Assembly (NCBI RefSeq): GCF_021869535.1
Contig: NW_026262668.1
Span: forward strand, 22,325,732-22,389,731
Reading direction: 5' to 3'
Source of the DNA: Mytilus californianus
Taxonomy: Eukaryota; Mollusca; Bivalvia; Mytilida; Mytilidae
DNA: 64,000 bases
Part shown: in pieces, positions 35,901-45,947 of the stretch
Position numbering within the stretch: position 1 is the first letter of the stretch
Layout: each line of letters opens with the position of its first letter
Position numbers and translations under genes: made by a program
The notes under the pieces: model-generated
What the model saw: the letters and a program-made list of their open reading frames with translations, nothing else
Told to the model about the DNA's origin: nothing
Databases searched by the model: none

Positions 35901-38900
35901 AAGGGTTTTGCTCATTGTTGAAGGCCTTACGGTGACCTATAGTTGTTATTTCTGTGTCATTTGGTCTCTTAAGAAAAGTTGTCTCATCGGCAATCATACC
36001 ACATCTTCTTTTTTATATATAAAAGGGAATATTTAGAAATAACATATTCAACTTTCATTAGGCCCGTTCTTGAATATTCTTCTGAAGTGTGGGATAATTG
36101 CGGACAATTGAATTCTGAAAGATTAGAACAATTACAACTAGGAGCAGCACGTATTGTCACTGGTTTAACAAGCTACGCTAGCACTCAATCACTTTATTTA
36201 GAAACGGGATATGAAAAGATAAAGATAAGACGGGATTATATTTACAAAACAGCCTATTTGGTCTTTGATAAATAAATTTACGGTCAACTCGACTTTTAGA
36301 AATCGATGAGCTTTGTCGTTTAAATTCTTGTTCATTTCTTGTCTCTATATTAATATTGTATATGATGTTATTTACATGTATTTTATTTTGTTTAGTTATT
36401 TATTATTTGTATGTAATGGAGAAGACGTTCTAAGTTGCAAAACTTGTGTCTGATCCTATTGTCAATGTTTTTGGACAATAATATAATTAGGTTTAAACTT
36501 AAGCTTACCGCAGCTATAAGTTGCCAAAAATATTAATCACGCATGAAATTTCGATGATATTTTGAAAGGCGGGTATTACATTAATCTGTTATGATTCATC
36601 GAAATAAGAGACTTACTTACCAACACATTTCCCGTCTTTTTCTACATAATCAGAACAACAATAATAATTTCTGAAAAATAAATCATGTTAAAGATTTAAA
36701 TGTGTAATGCTTCTGTGTGTAGCTTTATTACGGTGTAAAAGCGTTGACTGCACATTTTGCATGAAGCATAAAAGCGAAAGCATGATGTTAATGTAATATA
36801 CTTGAACGATGTTATTCAATGAAACCTAACTGGTAATTTTTACAAAATGAAACTATTTTTGTTTATTTAAATGCAAGTACTGTAACATCTAAAAAATGGT
36901 TCATTTTGATCAATTAATAGAAACATGATTCCGGAGATTAGGAATTCAAATTATTTGTAATTCTCTTTTAACCAGTTTTTAGATTATTTAGTAATAATCC
37001 ATTTTTATTTAGAATCATGCAGGACTTCAATAAAAGAAGCTATATGAATTGTTTTAATAAGCGCCTCAACGGAAGGGTAAATCTGAAACAAGGTTGACTC
37101 ATAAATCAAAAAAATTACCTGAAATTGAAGTTGTACCAAAATGATTTTGGAATTACGACTTTTAAAGTATTCATAACTAGTATAATAACTCGTACGCTTA
37201 TATGTCCTACACGTCACAGGCATATTCTAATAACAGTTGAACATAAAGTCAAATATTGATTTAGAACCAGAAACCTAATAAATATGAATAATATACCCTT
37301 AAATTCTCTCGTTATGCCCTACCGAGTTTAAAGCATTTATTTTACAAATATCTCGGTATAACTAAGACATAACTCTTGATATAGATTTAAGTGCTCCTAG
37401 TAACGTGTTCTTCTTTTTTTTCGTATTAGGTCACTTGCACACTGTGTAACGAATTTATCTTACCGACTATCTTAACATGTGGTATTTAGATTAGTAGCCT
37501 ATCAATGTGATTTTAAAGAGGCTGTGCCAATAAGCATACAGCTTCAGGTGGAAAGTGAAAAAAAAATAAAAAATCATAAAACCTCAGTTAAAATAAACAT
37601 CTTAGGCTATAAGACTATATGACAAACAATGAAGACAAATTGAAAGAAATCAAGCTTTATTAGCAGTCAAATAATGGTTACCATAGAAACTAGTCAATCT
37701 GAGACACTATTTTTTGTAAAGAACAGGATCTTTTCACATAAAATATAATATTAGAATTAAAAATATTGGTCACTGCAAGTAAATATTTTAATTATATAAC
37801 CTGAAAATGACATGCTAAAAAAATGTATCTAAAAAAAAGGTTTATTTATGGTTGCTATGGTAACAGGAAAAGCAAATGGTTCAAGTTTATATATTTTACA
37901 CAAAAATAAGCAGTTTTTGGGTCTAAATTGTAAAATATTCCAGATGTCTGTAACATAAAATATGGTACTGACAAAAATAAGTGACTATCATATAATTTAA
38001 AGAAAAAATAATATTAGGTAGACATTTGTATATATATTGGTGGCAGCTATCCAACATCACGCTGTTTCAGAATCAATTTTGTACATAAACTACAAATATT
38101 GTCACCTTATAGGGGACAATATCATAAAAAAAAATTTACACATAAGATTTAATTTGTACTGCAAAACAAATGTCACACAAAAGTGTTTTCATCTGAGGAG
38201 GAACATATGCATAAAATCTCCATGGCAACCATCTGTTTTGCATAGCAACCAACTGAGGCTGAAAATATACAATGGGGATATTTTAACAAAATGCACAAAA
38301 AAGGCACTTGAAGCCTGATGGGAAATAAAAAACCAAAAGCAGTCCAATTGTGCATAAAGATATGCGAAAATCTCCTTAGCAACACTACACTCATGACATA
38401 AATGCCTAGTAACCAACCGATATTTGAAAATACCCAAGCTCAATTCATGGATAACAAGCACAATTTAAAAAAATAAATGCCTGATAAAAAACAAAAATAT
38501 CAAAAGAAGGTCAATTATGCATAATGATATTTTTAAATCTCTATAGCAACACCACGTATTGCATAGCAAACAACATATATGGTGTAAATTATATGCAAAG
38601 ACTATGTGTAATATAGTCTTTTGAGAGCCTGAATTACTCACCTGTAAGTTTTTGTGTAAATCTTGCATCAATGATTATTTTTGATAAATTATGCTTATTA
38701 ATTAAATATGTATTTAAACATGCCATTCTAAATTTCCGGAAAAAAAACCTCAGTGAAATCATCTTTCAAGGGCAATAACTTGTATATAGTTGAATATTAC
38801 TGTAAAGTTAACAATTTTGAAAATCTTACTTTGATGGACATTTTTGCTGTTTTCATTTTTTCCATTTTTAAGAGGCCATGTTGTTAAATTCATTGTTTTT

Positions 38901-41900
38901 TCTGGTCAATTATTTAATCAATGCAACAGGAAATTAATGAGAAATTATGGTTTCCAAATGTTATTCTCTGACCCATTTCCTTATTTTTTTAACCGTATTT
39001 AGTGTGACAATGCCCTTTGGAGTGAAGAAAACCTCTACTGATTTTGAATGTGCTATGTTTAAAGTCACAACACAGCAATTGCTAGTCTGAAATCGGGACA
39101 AACATATAGTTACTGGGTTATATCTTTTGACATAATATATTCATTGAACTGAGTTTGAGAATTTTTGAAATAATATTTTGGTTTTGTGCATTATATTCCC
39201 CGACTGTAACCAATTTGGACACACAAGTATGTCTTGCCAATGCTAATTTGTCACTGGTCAGATACAATTGTGTCAATTATACATGAAGCCTTTTAGTTTA
39301 ATATGTACAGCTTAAAATCAAAGTATACTCTAACAGTTTATCAACTTCTGCTAACATTAATTGGGGACTACACATAAATAGTGGATCTGTCAAATATTTG
39401 TTCAGCCATAGTCAGGGATTGATGTTATGCTTCTTCTTTATTATGGGAAATTGACTGAAAGGAAAATAATCAATACCAAATTCAAGAAAAAGAGGTATTG
39501 ATGATATGAACCAGAACTCACTTTATGTTTGTCGTAATTCAATTAAATTATTTCATAATAATTCAAAAAGACTCAACTTTGTTCGATTTATTTCATTCAT
39601 TCAATCTGTCTTTGAAACAGCAATAAGCTACTCGTTGTATCGGCTTGTGGGAAGTCGCAACTGAACCAAAGTCCAAGTTTGAAAACACTATTTGATTTCT
39701 CCATACTAAAGGAGACGGTGGCCAAAAATATTTTCGGCCGTCTGCATTCGAAAATAAAAAAATGTTATAAATCAATTATATAACCGGGGTCATATGGAAA
39801 ACAGAACCCCGCCGCCCCTTCCACCCTGGAAAATTGAATCCCTCCTGTATCGAAAATTAAACCCCCTGTTGATTCATCCAAGGCACTAATTGGAACATAA
39901 CATAATGGTATAAGTAGTTTGAAAATGCTGTGTTTCCTAACCCCCACAACATTAAGATGGACAGCACATGATTTGTTATATATTGAAATTCTGTATCTTA
40001 TGGAGGGTTTCCTCTGTGAAAAATTGACCCCATTGGATTTTGACCACGGGTTCATTTTTCCACATGGAAAATGTACCCCGGGTTCAATTTCCAGGGAGTT
40101 CATGCAATTTTCCATATGACACCGGCTTAAAATGTTCACAGGACATTAATCTATCCAACTACCAATCATCAGTATTTTTTTTTTCAAACTCCTTGCATTT
40201 AGTATAAAACTGCAAACACTGCCTAAAAAGATTTCATTGATATTTAGACATTGAAGGACGACCATTTGATTTTCTTGGGGAAAAGGAAGGATGTTTTGCG
40301 CATTGACTACTGATTTTCATCTGTTGCCATGAGTCAAATACCAATCCTCTATTGTAAATCACAATGCATTAACTTATCAACGTAGTGTATAGGAGTAACG
40401 TGGCGGGTGTCGCATGTAGAGCAGGATCTGCTTACCCTTCTGAAACTCCTGAGATCACCCCTGGTTTTTGGTGGGTTAGTGTTGCTAAGTCAGTTTCAGT
40501 TTTCTATGTTGTGTTTTGTATACTGTTGTGTGCACTTTGGTCGTTTATTTTGTCATTGCATTGTCCATATAAAAATAAGAAGGTGTGGTTTGATTGACAA
40601 TGAGAAAACTCGCCACAAGAGACCAAATGACATAGAAGTTACAACTATAGGTCACCGTACAGCCTTCAACAATGAGCAAAACCAGTCAGTTCGTTTTCGT
40701 CTTATGAGTTTGATTATTTCTTTTGTCTCTCTTTTGCTAAGCATGCCTACTTTTTCTGTGGCTTTGTCGTGTGATAATTTTTTTCCCCTATGAACACAAC
40801 TGTTTCCTGCATTTTGTGTTGCAGAGTATTTATTTTCATTCTGACTTCTGCAAGGTTAATTATTTGCAGCGCTTACCAGGCCAGGATATTCATTCTGAAA
40901 ATCCTCCTGCTCCCTCCCCTGGAAAATCAAAAGATCGCCCCCAACAGCTTAACACCAAAATACACTTTGTTACAAGATGTATTTAACATGAAAATGTAAA
41001 AGAAATTTTTGGATAAAGCTGTTGCTTATATCTTTTTTGCGTGAAAAATTGCCATTTTAGGTCAAATTTGTCAATTTCATCACGTTTGTGATGTGGCTTG
41101 TGACCTTTTTGCACAAAAGTGTCCAATAGCCTGTTGATATATCAATTAAGTTATCATAATTTCGATAGGCTTGAATAATTTTACTATTTTTTTTTTGCAA
41201 TTTCAGGGTCCAAATAATGGCTCGTTTTATACCTCCCCTTTTGTCGGATAAGACTGAGACCCTAAAAACTCAACTGACTTTATTGTAGGGTTGTCAAATC
41301 AATTGGAAGTTTAACTTTAACTCTTGGTTAAAGAAGACTAATAATAATATAGATTTGCAAATTTGTTACAAGAATCAAATACGAATATAAAGAACTGGTC
41401 AAAAGTACAAATATAAAATTAAACCAAAAAAAAAAAAAAAAAATACACATCACATCAATACATTACACAAACAAATAAAAGATAAAAGATCTAAGTTTCT
41501 AACTATTCTCAATGATGTTAACTGATCTACACTTTTTCCGATAATAATGCCTTGAAATACCTGTACACGTAACATTGCATTAGTGGTTGTTAATAAACTT
41601 TTATTAAAGTGAATATTAAAGGTTTGGAGTTTTTACCTTTTTAAATTTTTATGGTTCAATCTTTACAGAGCCCCTTAGGTGCCATGTAAATATAGATATT
41701 TTTGTTTGCCGGAGATTTAATCTGGTGTGCACAATTTTGAAACATCGTGTGCACGACTTTGAAACTGGTGCTCATGACTTTTAAACTGGTGCACACGACT
41801 TTTAAACTCATGTGCACGACTTCGAACCTCGTGCGCACAACTTTTAAACTCATGCGCATGAGTTTCAAAACCTTGTGCGCACAACTTTCAAAAATGGTTC

Positions 41901-44723
41901 TCACGACTTTCAAACTCGTGCGTACCTTCGTATCGAATATGTCAAACTTTGTTTGAAAGTCGTGCCCACCATTTATCTATATTTACATGGCACTTAAGGG
42001 CTCCCTAAATGTTTGATCATCTCTTCATATTTGTAAATTATTTGGTTTTCAATCTCTGCATCACATTGTCTTCCAAAATTGATCAATGTTCTTTCAAGGT
42101 GACTTTGATGAAGAGGAATACATCTGCAATGAAAAGTTTCTATTCTACGCAAATATATATATTTTAATCAGAGGTTTTTTTTTTAAAGCTAATTGTTTAA
42201 AACAAATACACGAGAAAACCCATGTCTGATTTAAGCTTAAACAAAAAACTAAAACATAATTATGGCAGACAGCAACCAACGACTACCACTAAATCACAGG
42301 CTCTCGACTTGGGACAGGCACCTCAAGAATGTGTGAGGCAAGCGGGTAAATATGTTTACAAGTGCTCAACCCTACTAGTCTTGAACAGTAGTGTAAATGC
42401 ACAACATAAAACACATTGTGAAATTCAGTTGAAAAAAATAACAAAAGGATATAAGAGACTGAGTACGTACAAAAATATTCCTTTTGATAGCCAATTGTGT
42501 CACCAGGGTTTCACTAATGTGTAGAATTTTCCTAAAAACCTTCTTCAAAAGTGTAAAAATGTGATCAGTCACTTGAAATTGCAGGGCCAAAATGCATCTT
42601 CCCCTGTAATGTTCCACATATGTAAATTAGTTTTGACTTGAATGACAATATTATTGATGCCCTCAGTAATTTTAATTGTTATGATTTAAATGAAAATCTG
42701 CATAGGTGAAAATGTCCTTTTCTTTTAAATTTTCGCAACAAAACTGGTTCAGCAACTTCCAGCAAATACCAAGTAAATTTGACTGATTGAGTCAGCAGTT
42801 TTGAATTAAAGATGCTTGACCATATCTGAAATAAGGCAAATAATTGACGTTTAGATCATTTTCAATAGTATGTTGTAGGTGCTTTGCTTAGAAGAGGAAG
42901 TTAAATCAATAATTAGCGTGAATTCTAATGAGATCAACTCTGTTAACTCAAGTTATCCTCTGTTAAACATATAAAAAATCTCATCTGTTTATGTGAAAGA
43001 ATGGAATGCATGAATTGAATATTTCTAAAAAAAAACCAACCTATTTATACAATTTAGGACTTAATAACACATTTGAGGGGCATAATCAGGGTTGGCGGAA
43101 TAAAAAAAGGGTTCAAAATAGTGAATTGTTAATGCCCAAAAGTTTAGACATTTTTATCGAGTTGTTGAGAGATTTTTTTTTTAAATTGTATCCCCTCCCC
43201 CCACCCCAAATCCGTCTTTTATATGTCCCAAATACTTAATAATTGGCATATTCCATCTATAATCAATTATTTTATGAAACAAAACAGTATAATAATGTTA
43301 GCAGATAAGCAGTAGGGTGACATCTGGTCATCTCAGTCATCAGACCATTTCCGGTAGCCTTCGAAAAACTTACAAAAAGGAGAAAATGGGTATTTTTGAA
43401 ACCATTAGCAAATCAAATCTCATTAAAGTCTACCCAATTTTATTATTTTGATTAACAATATAGATATTAAATATAAGGAATACAATATACATTATGTCAC
43501 TGTTAGTCCGGATTTCGGTATACATATGATACAAATTAGGTCTTACTCTTTAATGTTTCCAATTCAAATTCCTTTACATCTTCCCATTTCCATAGCAACG
43601 TATTACAAAGACATCATCACTGATAAAAAATGTTTTATATGATTGGCAATGGTTACCTTACTTTGTATTTGTAACAATAAAAAAATCCTAGTCACACTTT
43701 TGCTCTAGGTGTCCTGCAAATATGTTGATTTTTGTCTATTTTTGGTACGGTCTTTGGAGTCGTAACTAAGGAAACATTTTCCTTAGATACAAGATGTAAA
43801 GACATGATTGAAACGATTTTTTTTTCTTAAACATATTCTTTATGACAAAACAAATCAATGAATAGCATTTAAAACTGAATCTAAATTTTTGCACATTCAA
43901 GGTTTATACAGTACGAAGCTCAAGGCTTACTGACATGGCCTCTTAAGTCTTCAATACTTAGTATTAAGAACCTACTTCCATTTGTCCATACAAAAACAAA
44001 TGTCAATAATAACAACTTGTTAGCTTTAAATGTGTTTTTTAAAATTATTTCAATCGTTCATTATAAATTTCTTCGTATGTTGAAACCTTTCAGATTTTTC
44101 CTCAAAACCGTGTTGTTTTTATAAAGGGTCGTAACACCACTACTAACCATGTATTGAAATAAGCCCGGCCTACTAACCTAATACGAAATATACACGGTCT
44201 TAACGCGGTTACTTTCAACCAATCATATTCCTAGAAATGCATATGAGGTAAGATAAACTAGTATATCTTATACAATCTATAACAATATTCAAATAAACAT
44301 AAGCACCCAACAAACTGTCCAATACATTTCAATGAATTAAGTAAAACACTTTATGATCCGTGTATTCAAATATGATAATAAACAACGAGCTGTTTGTTGT
44401 AGTTATCCATAAATTCAAATCTAAAAAAACACGAACACGTTTTTCAGCTGTCCTTCCTAGTTTTGAACATATAGAAAATAATTGGACTATAATCCAGGTT
44501 CCAATGTAAAAAAATATATATTTTTATATATGTGTTCAAATTGAATGAAAGGGCCAATATATATACTCGAAGTTGTTATATCAAAAAGACACGTAGAAGA
44601 AAAATTAAAAAAAATGTCTATTCAATCAACTTACCCCGAAGTTCTGTTCTGACAAGTATTAGACATATCTAGTAAACAAATACAAGAAGGCAATAGACAT
44701 ATAAACAGCGTTTTTAATATCAT
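26364..44723 (-). CDS. Single-pass EGF-like receptor with tyrosine-rich tail (7 exons)
   Basis: Seven minus-strand exons join with matching splice phases into ~347 residues: 44635-44723, 36621-36670, 31490-31598, 30973-31043, 28913-28981, 28484-28540 and 26364-26961. Order: signal peptide 1-20; cysteine-rich EGF-like module 24-90 with 12 Cys (C24, 34, 35, 45, 48, 60, 63, 72, 76, 78, 84, 90) and sequon N26; Ser/Thr stalk ~93-148; TM ~152-173 followed by FKKYNTRRKK; tail ~175-347. The tail has SH2-type tyrosine sites (NPYLEV, PYENS, DYITP, DYLNPYQPL, GYVLL); two fit YxN, the GRB2-SH2 preference. Molluscan multi-EGF/Draper-like receptors have the same opening (NRTSG-YYCC) and DYLNPYQPL-like tails, so a surface recognition or signalling role is likely. 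Ligand and pathway are unknown. One base is missing in T7 at 26858-26864 (plus strand), splitting TM and tail frames. Confidence 0.85.
27000..28483 (-). other. Receptor intron 6
   Basis: AT-rich. A decayed family 2 fragment (ATGACGGGTGCCACTGGTGG at ~28110) lies at 28090-28260. A short exon-like stretch near 27040-27105 with a GTAAAAG donor was examined and has a stop in the required phase. Confidence 0.45.
28484..28540 (-). CDS. EGF-like receptor exon 6 (stalk, possibly optional)
   Basis: 57 bp, acceptor AATCAG|TC, donor AATG|GTAATA; encodes TVYLTPISGSTECKSPHN. Phases 1 in and 1 out fit both neighbours. Since exon 5 and exon 7 also fit each other directly, this could be a cassette exon. The polypyrimidine tract is weak, and an alternative acceptor 6 bp downstream keeps the frame. 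Confidence 0.5.
28913..28981 (-). CDS. EGF-like receptor exon 5 (Ser/Thr stalk)
   Basis: 69 bp, acceptor TTTTCTTCAG, donor TCAG|GTAAAA; encodes NSVTTSLSVHTVSYLVSTVQ plus PS. The Ser/Thr-rich content is usual for an extracellular stalk. Confidence 0.7.
29640..30180 (+). pseudogene. Decayed reverse transcriptase (RT copy 3)
   Basis: Frames from ~29640 read SNFSPL-type RT blocks: a YINFGGHVFQQTICIPMGAN segment (29795-29855) corresponding to VRFG..VVGIPMGTN of copy 1, FLYSYEATFIEKLL, then, after a gap in which the YxDD box is lost, LEIDNEGQMRTKLYDKRDDF (~30080-30140). The C-terminal YISQL block is absent. Confidence 0.7.
30181..30720 (+). repeat. RT copy 3 tail with family 2 repeat
   Basis: It includes a decayed form of the segment also seen after RT copy 4: TGATTGGTTGACTGTTATGG near 30310, a CATGTTGAGCAGGAACTG block near 30457, and a T-rich run ending with GCCATGATAGTGTCTGC near 30601. 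Open frames here are T-rich and low complexity. Confidence 0.55.
30755..30915 (-). repeat. Dispersed repeat family 2 (inverted)
   Basis: GGGACGAAAGATACCAGAGG, ACAACGCCATGGTC and AACACGAACCCTAC are the inverse of blocks at 34075-34150 and ~33990. It lies head-to-head with the plus-strand copy just before it. Confidence 0.7.
30973..31043 (-). CDS. EGF-like receptor exon 4
   Basis: 71 bp, acceptor AATTTTTCAG, donor TCAG|GTAAAT. Encodes CHHIHGCIGHQSFSESTVTN then SIS: the last two cysteines of the module (NQK-CHHIHGC) and the start of the stalk. Confidence 0.75.
31222..31267 (+). repeat. (CT)n followed by a 28-base C run
   Basis: CTCTCTCTATCTCTCTC passes into 28 consecutive C at 31240-31267, inside receptor intron 3. 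Length calls here may be unreliable. Confidence 0.9.
31490..31598 (-). CDS. EGF-like receptor exon 3
   Basis: 109 bp, acceptor ATAATTGAG, donor AAAA|GTAAGT. Encodes CRLGYTSYEGQPCRKCSRNV and DGRRCITKCKCQVNQ: the C-x-x-G-[YF]-T-S motif and the paired cysteines of the EGF-like fold. Starts in phase 1 and ends in phase 2, matching exons 2 and 4. Confidence 0.85.
31620..32339 (-). other. Receptor intron sequence, no feature
   Basis: AT-rich; no repeat or exon was recognised. Confidence 0.4.
32340..33600 (+). pseudogene. Decayed reverse transcriptase (RT copy 4), interrupted
   Basis: RT blocks in order: a TLHFHTISSN segment (~32375), NIYVRFGNTVNRQVVGFPMG (32546-32605, the clearest PMG motif), ADLFLYGFES; then, after a family 1 repeat at 32705-33015, the catalytic RYLDDTFSLKNQDFSKYT (~33022-33075), SPFLDLDI, and decayed C-terminal blocks to ~33600. 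The interrupting repeat shows that family 1 is mobile or was carried in later. Confidence 0.75.
32705..33015 (+). repeat. Dispersed repeat family 1 inside RT copy 4
   Basis: A nearly complete copy: CCCCGCCACATTCTGTGTGT, CTGTCCCAAGTCAGGAG, GGGGCCTTTTATAGCTGACT, GGCTTTGCTCATTGTTGAAG, AATTGTCTCATTGGCAATC and ATACCACATCTTC. Confidence 0.8.
33601..34180 (+). repeat. RT copy 4 tail with dispersed repeat family 2
   Basis: After the RT come AGCTTTCAGTAACTGCGAGT (the inverse of 265-300), TTGACCGTTATGGAATAACC, GACGGGTGCCACATGTGGAG, GCAGGATCTGCTTACCCTTC, CATGGCGTTGTCAATCTATG and GACTGTCCCTCTGGTATCTT. Plus-strand frames of 61-88 codons lie wholly in this repeat and are not genes. Confidence 0.7.
34181..34530 (+). 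repeat. Dispersed repeat family 1
   Basis: Follows family 2 directly: CTGTCCCAAGTCAGGAGCCT, CATTTCGGGGTCC, GGAGAGTTGTCTCGTTGGCT and a final TTATTTTTATATT. The frame at 34481-34681 starts inside it. Confidence 0.75.
34531..35039. other. No supported feature
   Basis: AT-rich intronic sequence of the receptor gene. Confidence 0.4.
35040..36290 (+). pseudogene. Decayed LINE reverse transcriptase (LINE copy B), twice interrupted
   Basis: Plus-strand blocks of a non-LTR RT: LCILFKKSLSQKIFPKDWKL (35090-35145), SKAFDRV (35375-35395, motif A region), GVPRGSVLGPLLFLIFINDI (35540-35598), a decayed MLADDTSIGHTA motif C (35623-35655), DWLVKFNPN, then FIRPVLEYSSEVWDNCGQLN and LEQLQLGAARIVTGLTSYAS (36050-36180). 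It differs from LINE copy A. The interval 35150-35370 is non-LINE sequence (C-run at 35334-35348) and 35895-36020 is a family 1 repeat, so two insertions or deletions broke it. Confidence 0.8.
35895..36020 (+). repeat. Dispersed repeat family 1 fragment in LINE copy B
   Basis: GGTTTTGCTCATTGTTGAAG, GGTGACCTATAGTTGTTA, GTTGTCTCATCGGCAATC and ATACCACATCTTC: only the 3' third of the repeat, placed between LINE RT blocks. Confidence 0.8.
36621..36670 (-). CDS. EGF-like receptor exon 2
   Basis: 50 bp, acceptor TTATTTTTCAG, donor GTTG|GTAAGTAAG (strong). Encodes NYYCCSDYVEKDGKCV; phase 2 in, phase 1 out. Too short to find by ORF length alone, but phase and motif are decisive. Confidence 0.85.
37672..38580. 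promoter_or_regulatory. Cluster of RFX/X-box-like sites in a degenerate tandem repeat
   Basis: A near-ideal X-box palindrome GTTGCTATGGTAAC lies near 37852 and a weaker one, GTTACCATAGAAAC, near 37678. Half-sites follow: CCATGGCAAC (~38220), GCATAGCAACC (~38240), CTTAGCAAC (~38374), TAGTAACCAACC (~38408), CTATAGCAAC (~38542). The half-sites sit in three degenerate ~150-165-bp tandem units (GCATAA-A-ATCTCC landmarks at ~38208, 38352, 38517). RFX binding is inferred from the motif alone. Confidence 0.35.
39776..40131. mobile_element. Inverted-repeat element (MITE-like)
   Basis: The left end ACCGGGGTCATATGGAAAA and the inverse of the right end (AGCCGGTGTCATATGGAAAA) pair, and inner blocks (CCCTGGAAAATTGAA against TTCAATTTCCAGGG) pair again, so arms are ~60 bp or more. 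Total ~356 bp. The open frames on both strands here mirror the inverted repeat and are not genes. Confidence 0.6.
40395..40565 (+). repeat. Dispersed repeat family 2 fragment
   Basis: AACGTGGCGGGTGTCGCATG, GAGCAGGATCTGCTTACCCT and CCCTGGTTTTTGGTGGG, as at 33910-34000. Confidence 0.75.
40570..40690 (-). repeat. Dispersed repeat family 1 fragment
   Basis: GACAATGAGAAAACTCGCCA, ACTATAGGTCACCGTACAGC and CTTCAACAATGAGCAAA are the inverse of the family 1 3' end. Confidence 0.75.
41668..42004. mobile_element. Foldback/MITE carrying an internal minisatellite
   Basis: The ends are inverted: GAGCCCCTTAGGTGCCATG (from 41668) and, read from the other side, GGAGCCCTTAAGTGCCATG (from 42004), both continuing TAAATATAGAT; arms ~29 bp with one indel. 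Inside (41726-41925) are about nine units of 20-24 bp of the type GTGCACGACTTTTAAACT. No clear target duplication. The repeat keeps frames open on both strands, which are not genes. Confidence 0.7.
42235..42480 (-). repeat. Dispersed repeat family 1 (5' part, inverted)
   Basis: CAGGCTCTCGACTTGGGACA, GGCACCTCAAGAATGTG and ACAAGTGCTCAACCCTAC are the inverse of the 5' landmarks seen at ~1730-1800. The frame at 42222-42524 is repeat-derived. Confidence 0.65.
44635..44723 (-). CDS. EGF-like receptor exon 1 (signal peptide)
   Basis: The ATG at 44723 opens MILKTLFICLLPSCICLLDM then SNTCQNRTS, with donor TCGGG|GTAAGTTG. A hydrophobic signal peptide of ~18-20 residues precedes the first module cysteine and the CQNRTSG start typical of molluscan EGF-like receptors. 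Ends in phase 2; exon 2 supplies the last base of Gly30. Confidence 0.85.
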
Positions 44724-45860
44724 TTTAATGTTGAATTGTTAAAGTTTTTCTGATTGTATGCTTAACTAAGCTCTCATGTACCAGGAAAGAGGAAATCATT
44801 TATCATTGTATGTTGATCTTTACACCGGAATTATATACGAATTAATGTAAATTTAACTGTTTGGAAAATTGATAATTTTTATTAGGACAATAAAGTGGAA
44901 TTTAAAAAAAAAACACACCCAAACGCAATCGTGAATTATTGTTGCAAAGTACGTCAATACTCAGCAATTTTTTTAATGAATTTAGACGAGGTCACTGCTG
45001 GAAGCAATGCGCTCCACGAATATCGAAAATATCATTATAGTAACATCTCTTTGTTGGCCTGATAAGAATCTGAATCCTTATCTAACATTCTTGGAATACT
45101 GGTTACTATTTTTACCGTTGCTGGAAGTAATTAAGATACAGTTCAGTCGTATAAGATGTTTCTATTATTGTTTTAATAGAGGTCAGTCGAAGGGGTGAGC
45201 AGAATTCGGAAGTCAAACCCGAAACTAAAGTAGACCCACTAATAGAACTTATTTTTTATAATGTTCATGTGCATGCATGAAATTAAGTTTACCACTGAAC
45301 GTTCAGCAAATAACAGTCAATATATTAATTAACATGGAAATGCTTCGTCTTTACAATTTCAAATTTCAGTAAGCCTAATTTTCTTATTACTTGAAAATGT
45401 TATATATTGTGAAGAGTCACTGATTCTCGCCAAAACAAATTAAAGTCTTTGTTCATCATAAATACACAATCACGAAAACTAGACCATTTAAATACTGAGC
45501 CGACTTATATTTCACTAAAAGAAACACATGTATCAACTTTTATTGAAGTATCGAGACATTTTAATGAACTTTTCTTGATTTTTGTTTGAATGAATGAAAA
45601 CAATATTCATTCCAGACTTGACTTCAGTTCAAACTCTGACGCAAAATGTTTGCCTTTAATCCAGTTATTCAGAGAAAGGTATGGCAAGACCACCACATCA
45701 ACTTTCGATATTAACTATAATGTATATATCCCCCTAAGTATTAATAACAAAATTCCGACCAAGCCGATGTCCAATGTTAGCTGAATGATAGAGAGATGAA
45801 ATGAACAGAACATAGTAAGTAAAAATATATATGATAATTTTTACAAAACAAAGTAGTATT
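44724..45860 (-). other. Upstream flank of the receptor gene
   Basis: It should hold the promoter and 5' UTR of the receptor. No TATA or initiator could be assigned with confidence. A plus-strand frame at 45590-45784 shows no domain. Confidence 0.4.
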
Positions 45861-45947
45861 TTTTCAGTCAATCTGTCTTTGTTTATATGAACTCATTTAG
45901 CTTAGACTACTTGTATTGTACGAGGAAAGAGACTTTGACTGTTTGTA
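45861..45947 (+). repeat. Left flank of the array, related to 22815-22985
   Basis: TCAATCTGTCTTTGTTTATA and GAGGAAAGAGAC match the blocks at 22857-22950. The last bases, GACTGTTTGTAGG, also resemble CAACTGTTTGTAGG inside each array unit. Confidence 0.5.

Larger units (their letters stand above)
36671..44634 (-). other. Receptor intron 1 (~8 kb), repeat-rich
   Basis: It holds the X-box-like cluster (37672-38580), an inverted-repeat element (39776-40131), repeats at 40395-40690, an A-run at 41429-41443, a foldback with minisatellite (41668-42004) and a family 1 copy (42235-42480). The rest, including 38700-39770 and 42500-44630, shows no recognised feature. Confidence 0.55.

Noticed and set aside
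37852-37866. X-box palindrome as a proven RFX promoter site
   Set aside because: It lies deep in an intron, far from any identified start; only the clustering makes it worth noting.
41656-41956. Overlapping frames on both strands with repeating LKVV / FKL patterns
   Set aside because: They are translations of the 20-24-bp minisatellite inside an inverted-repeat element.
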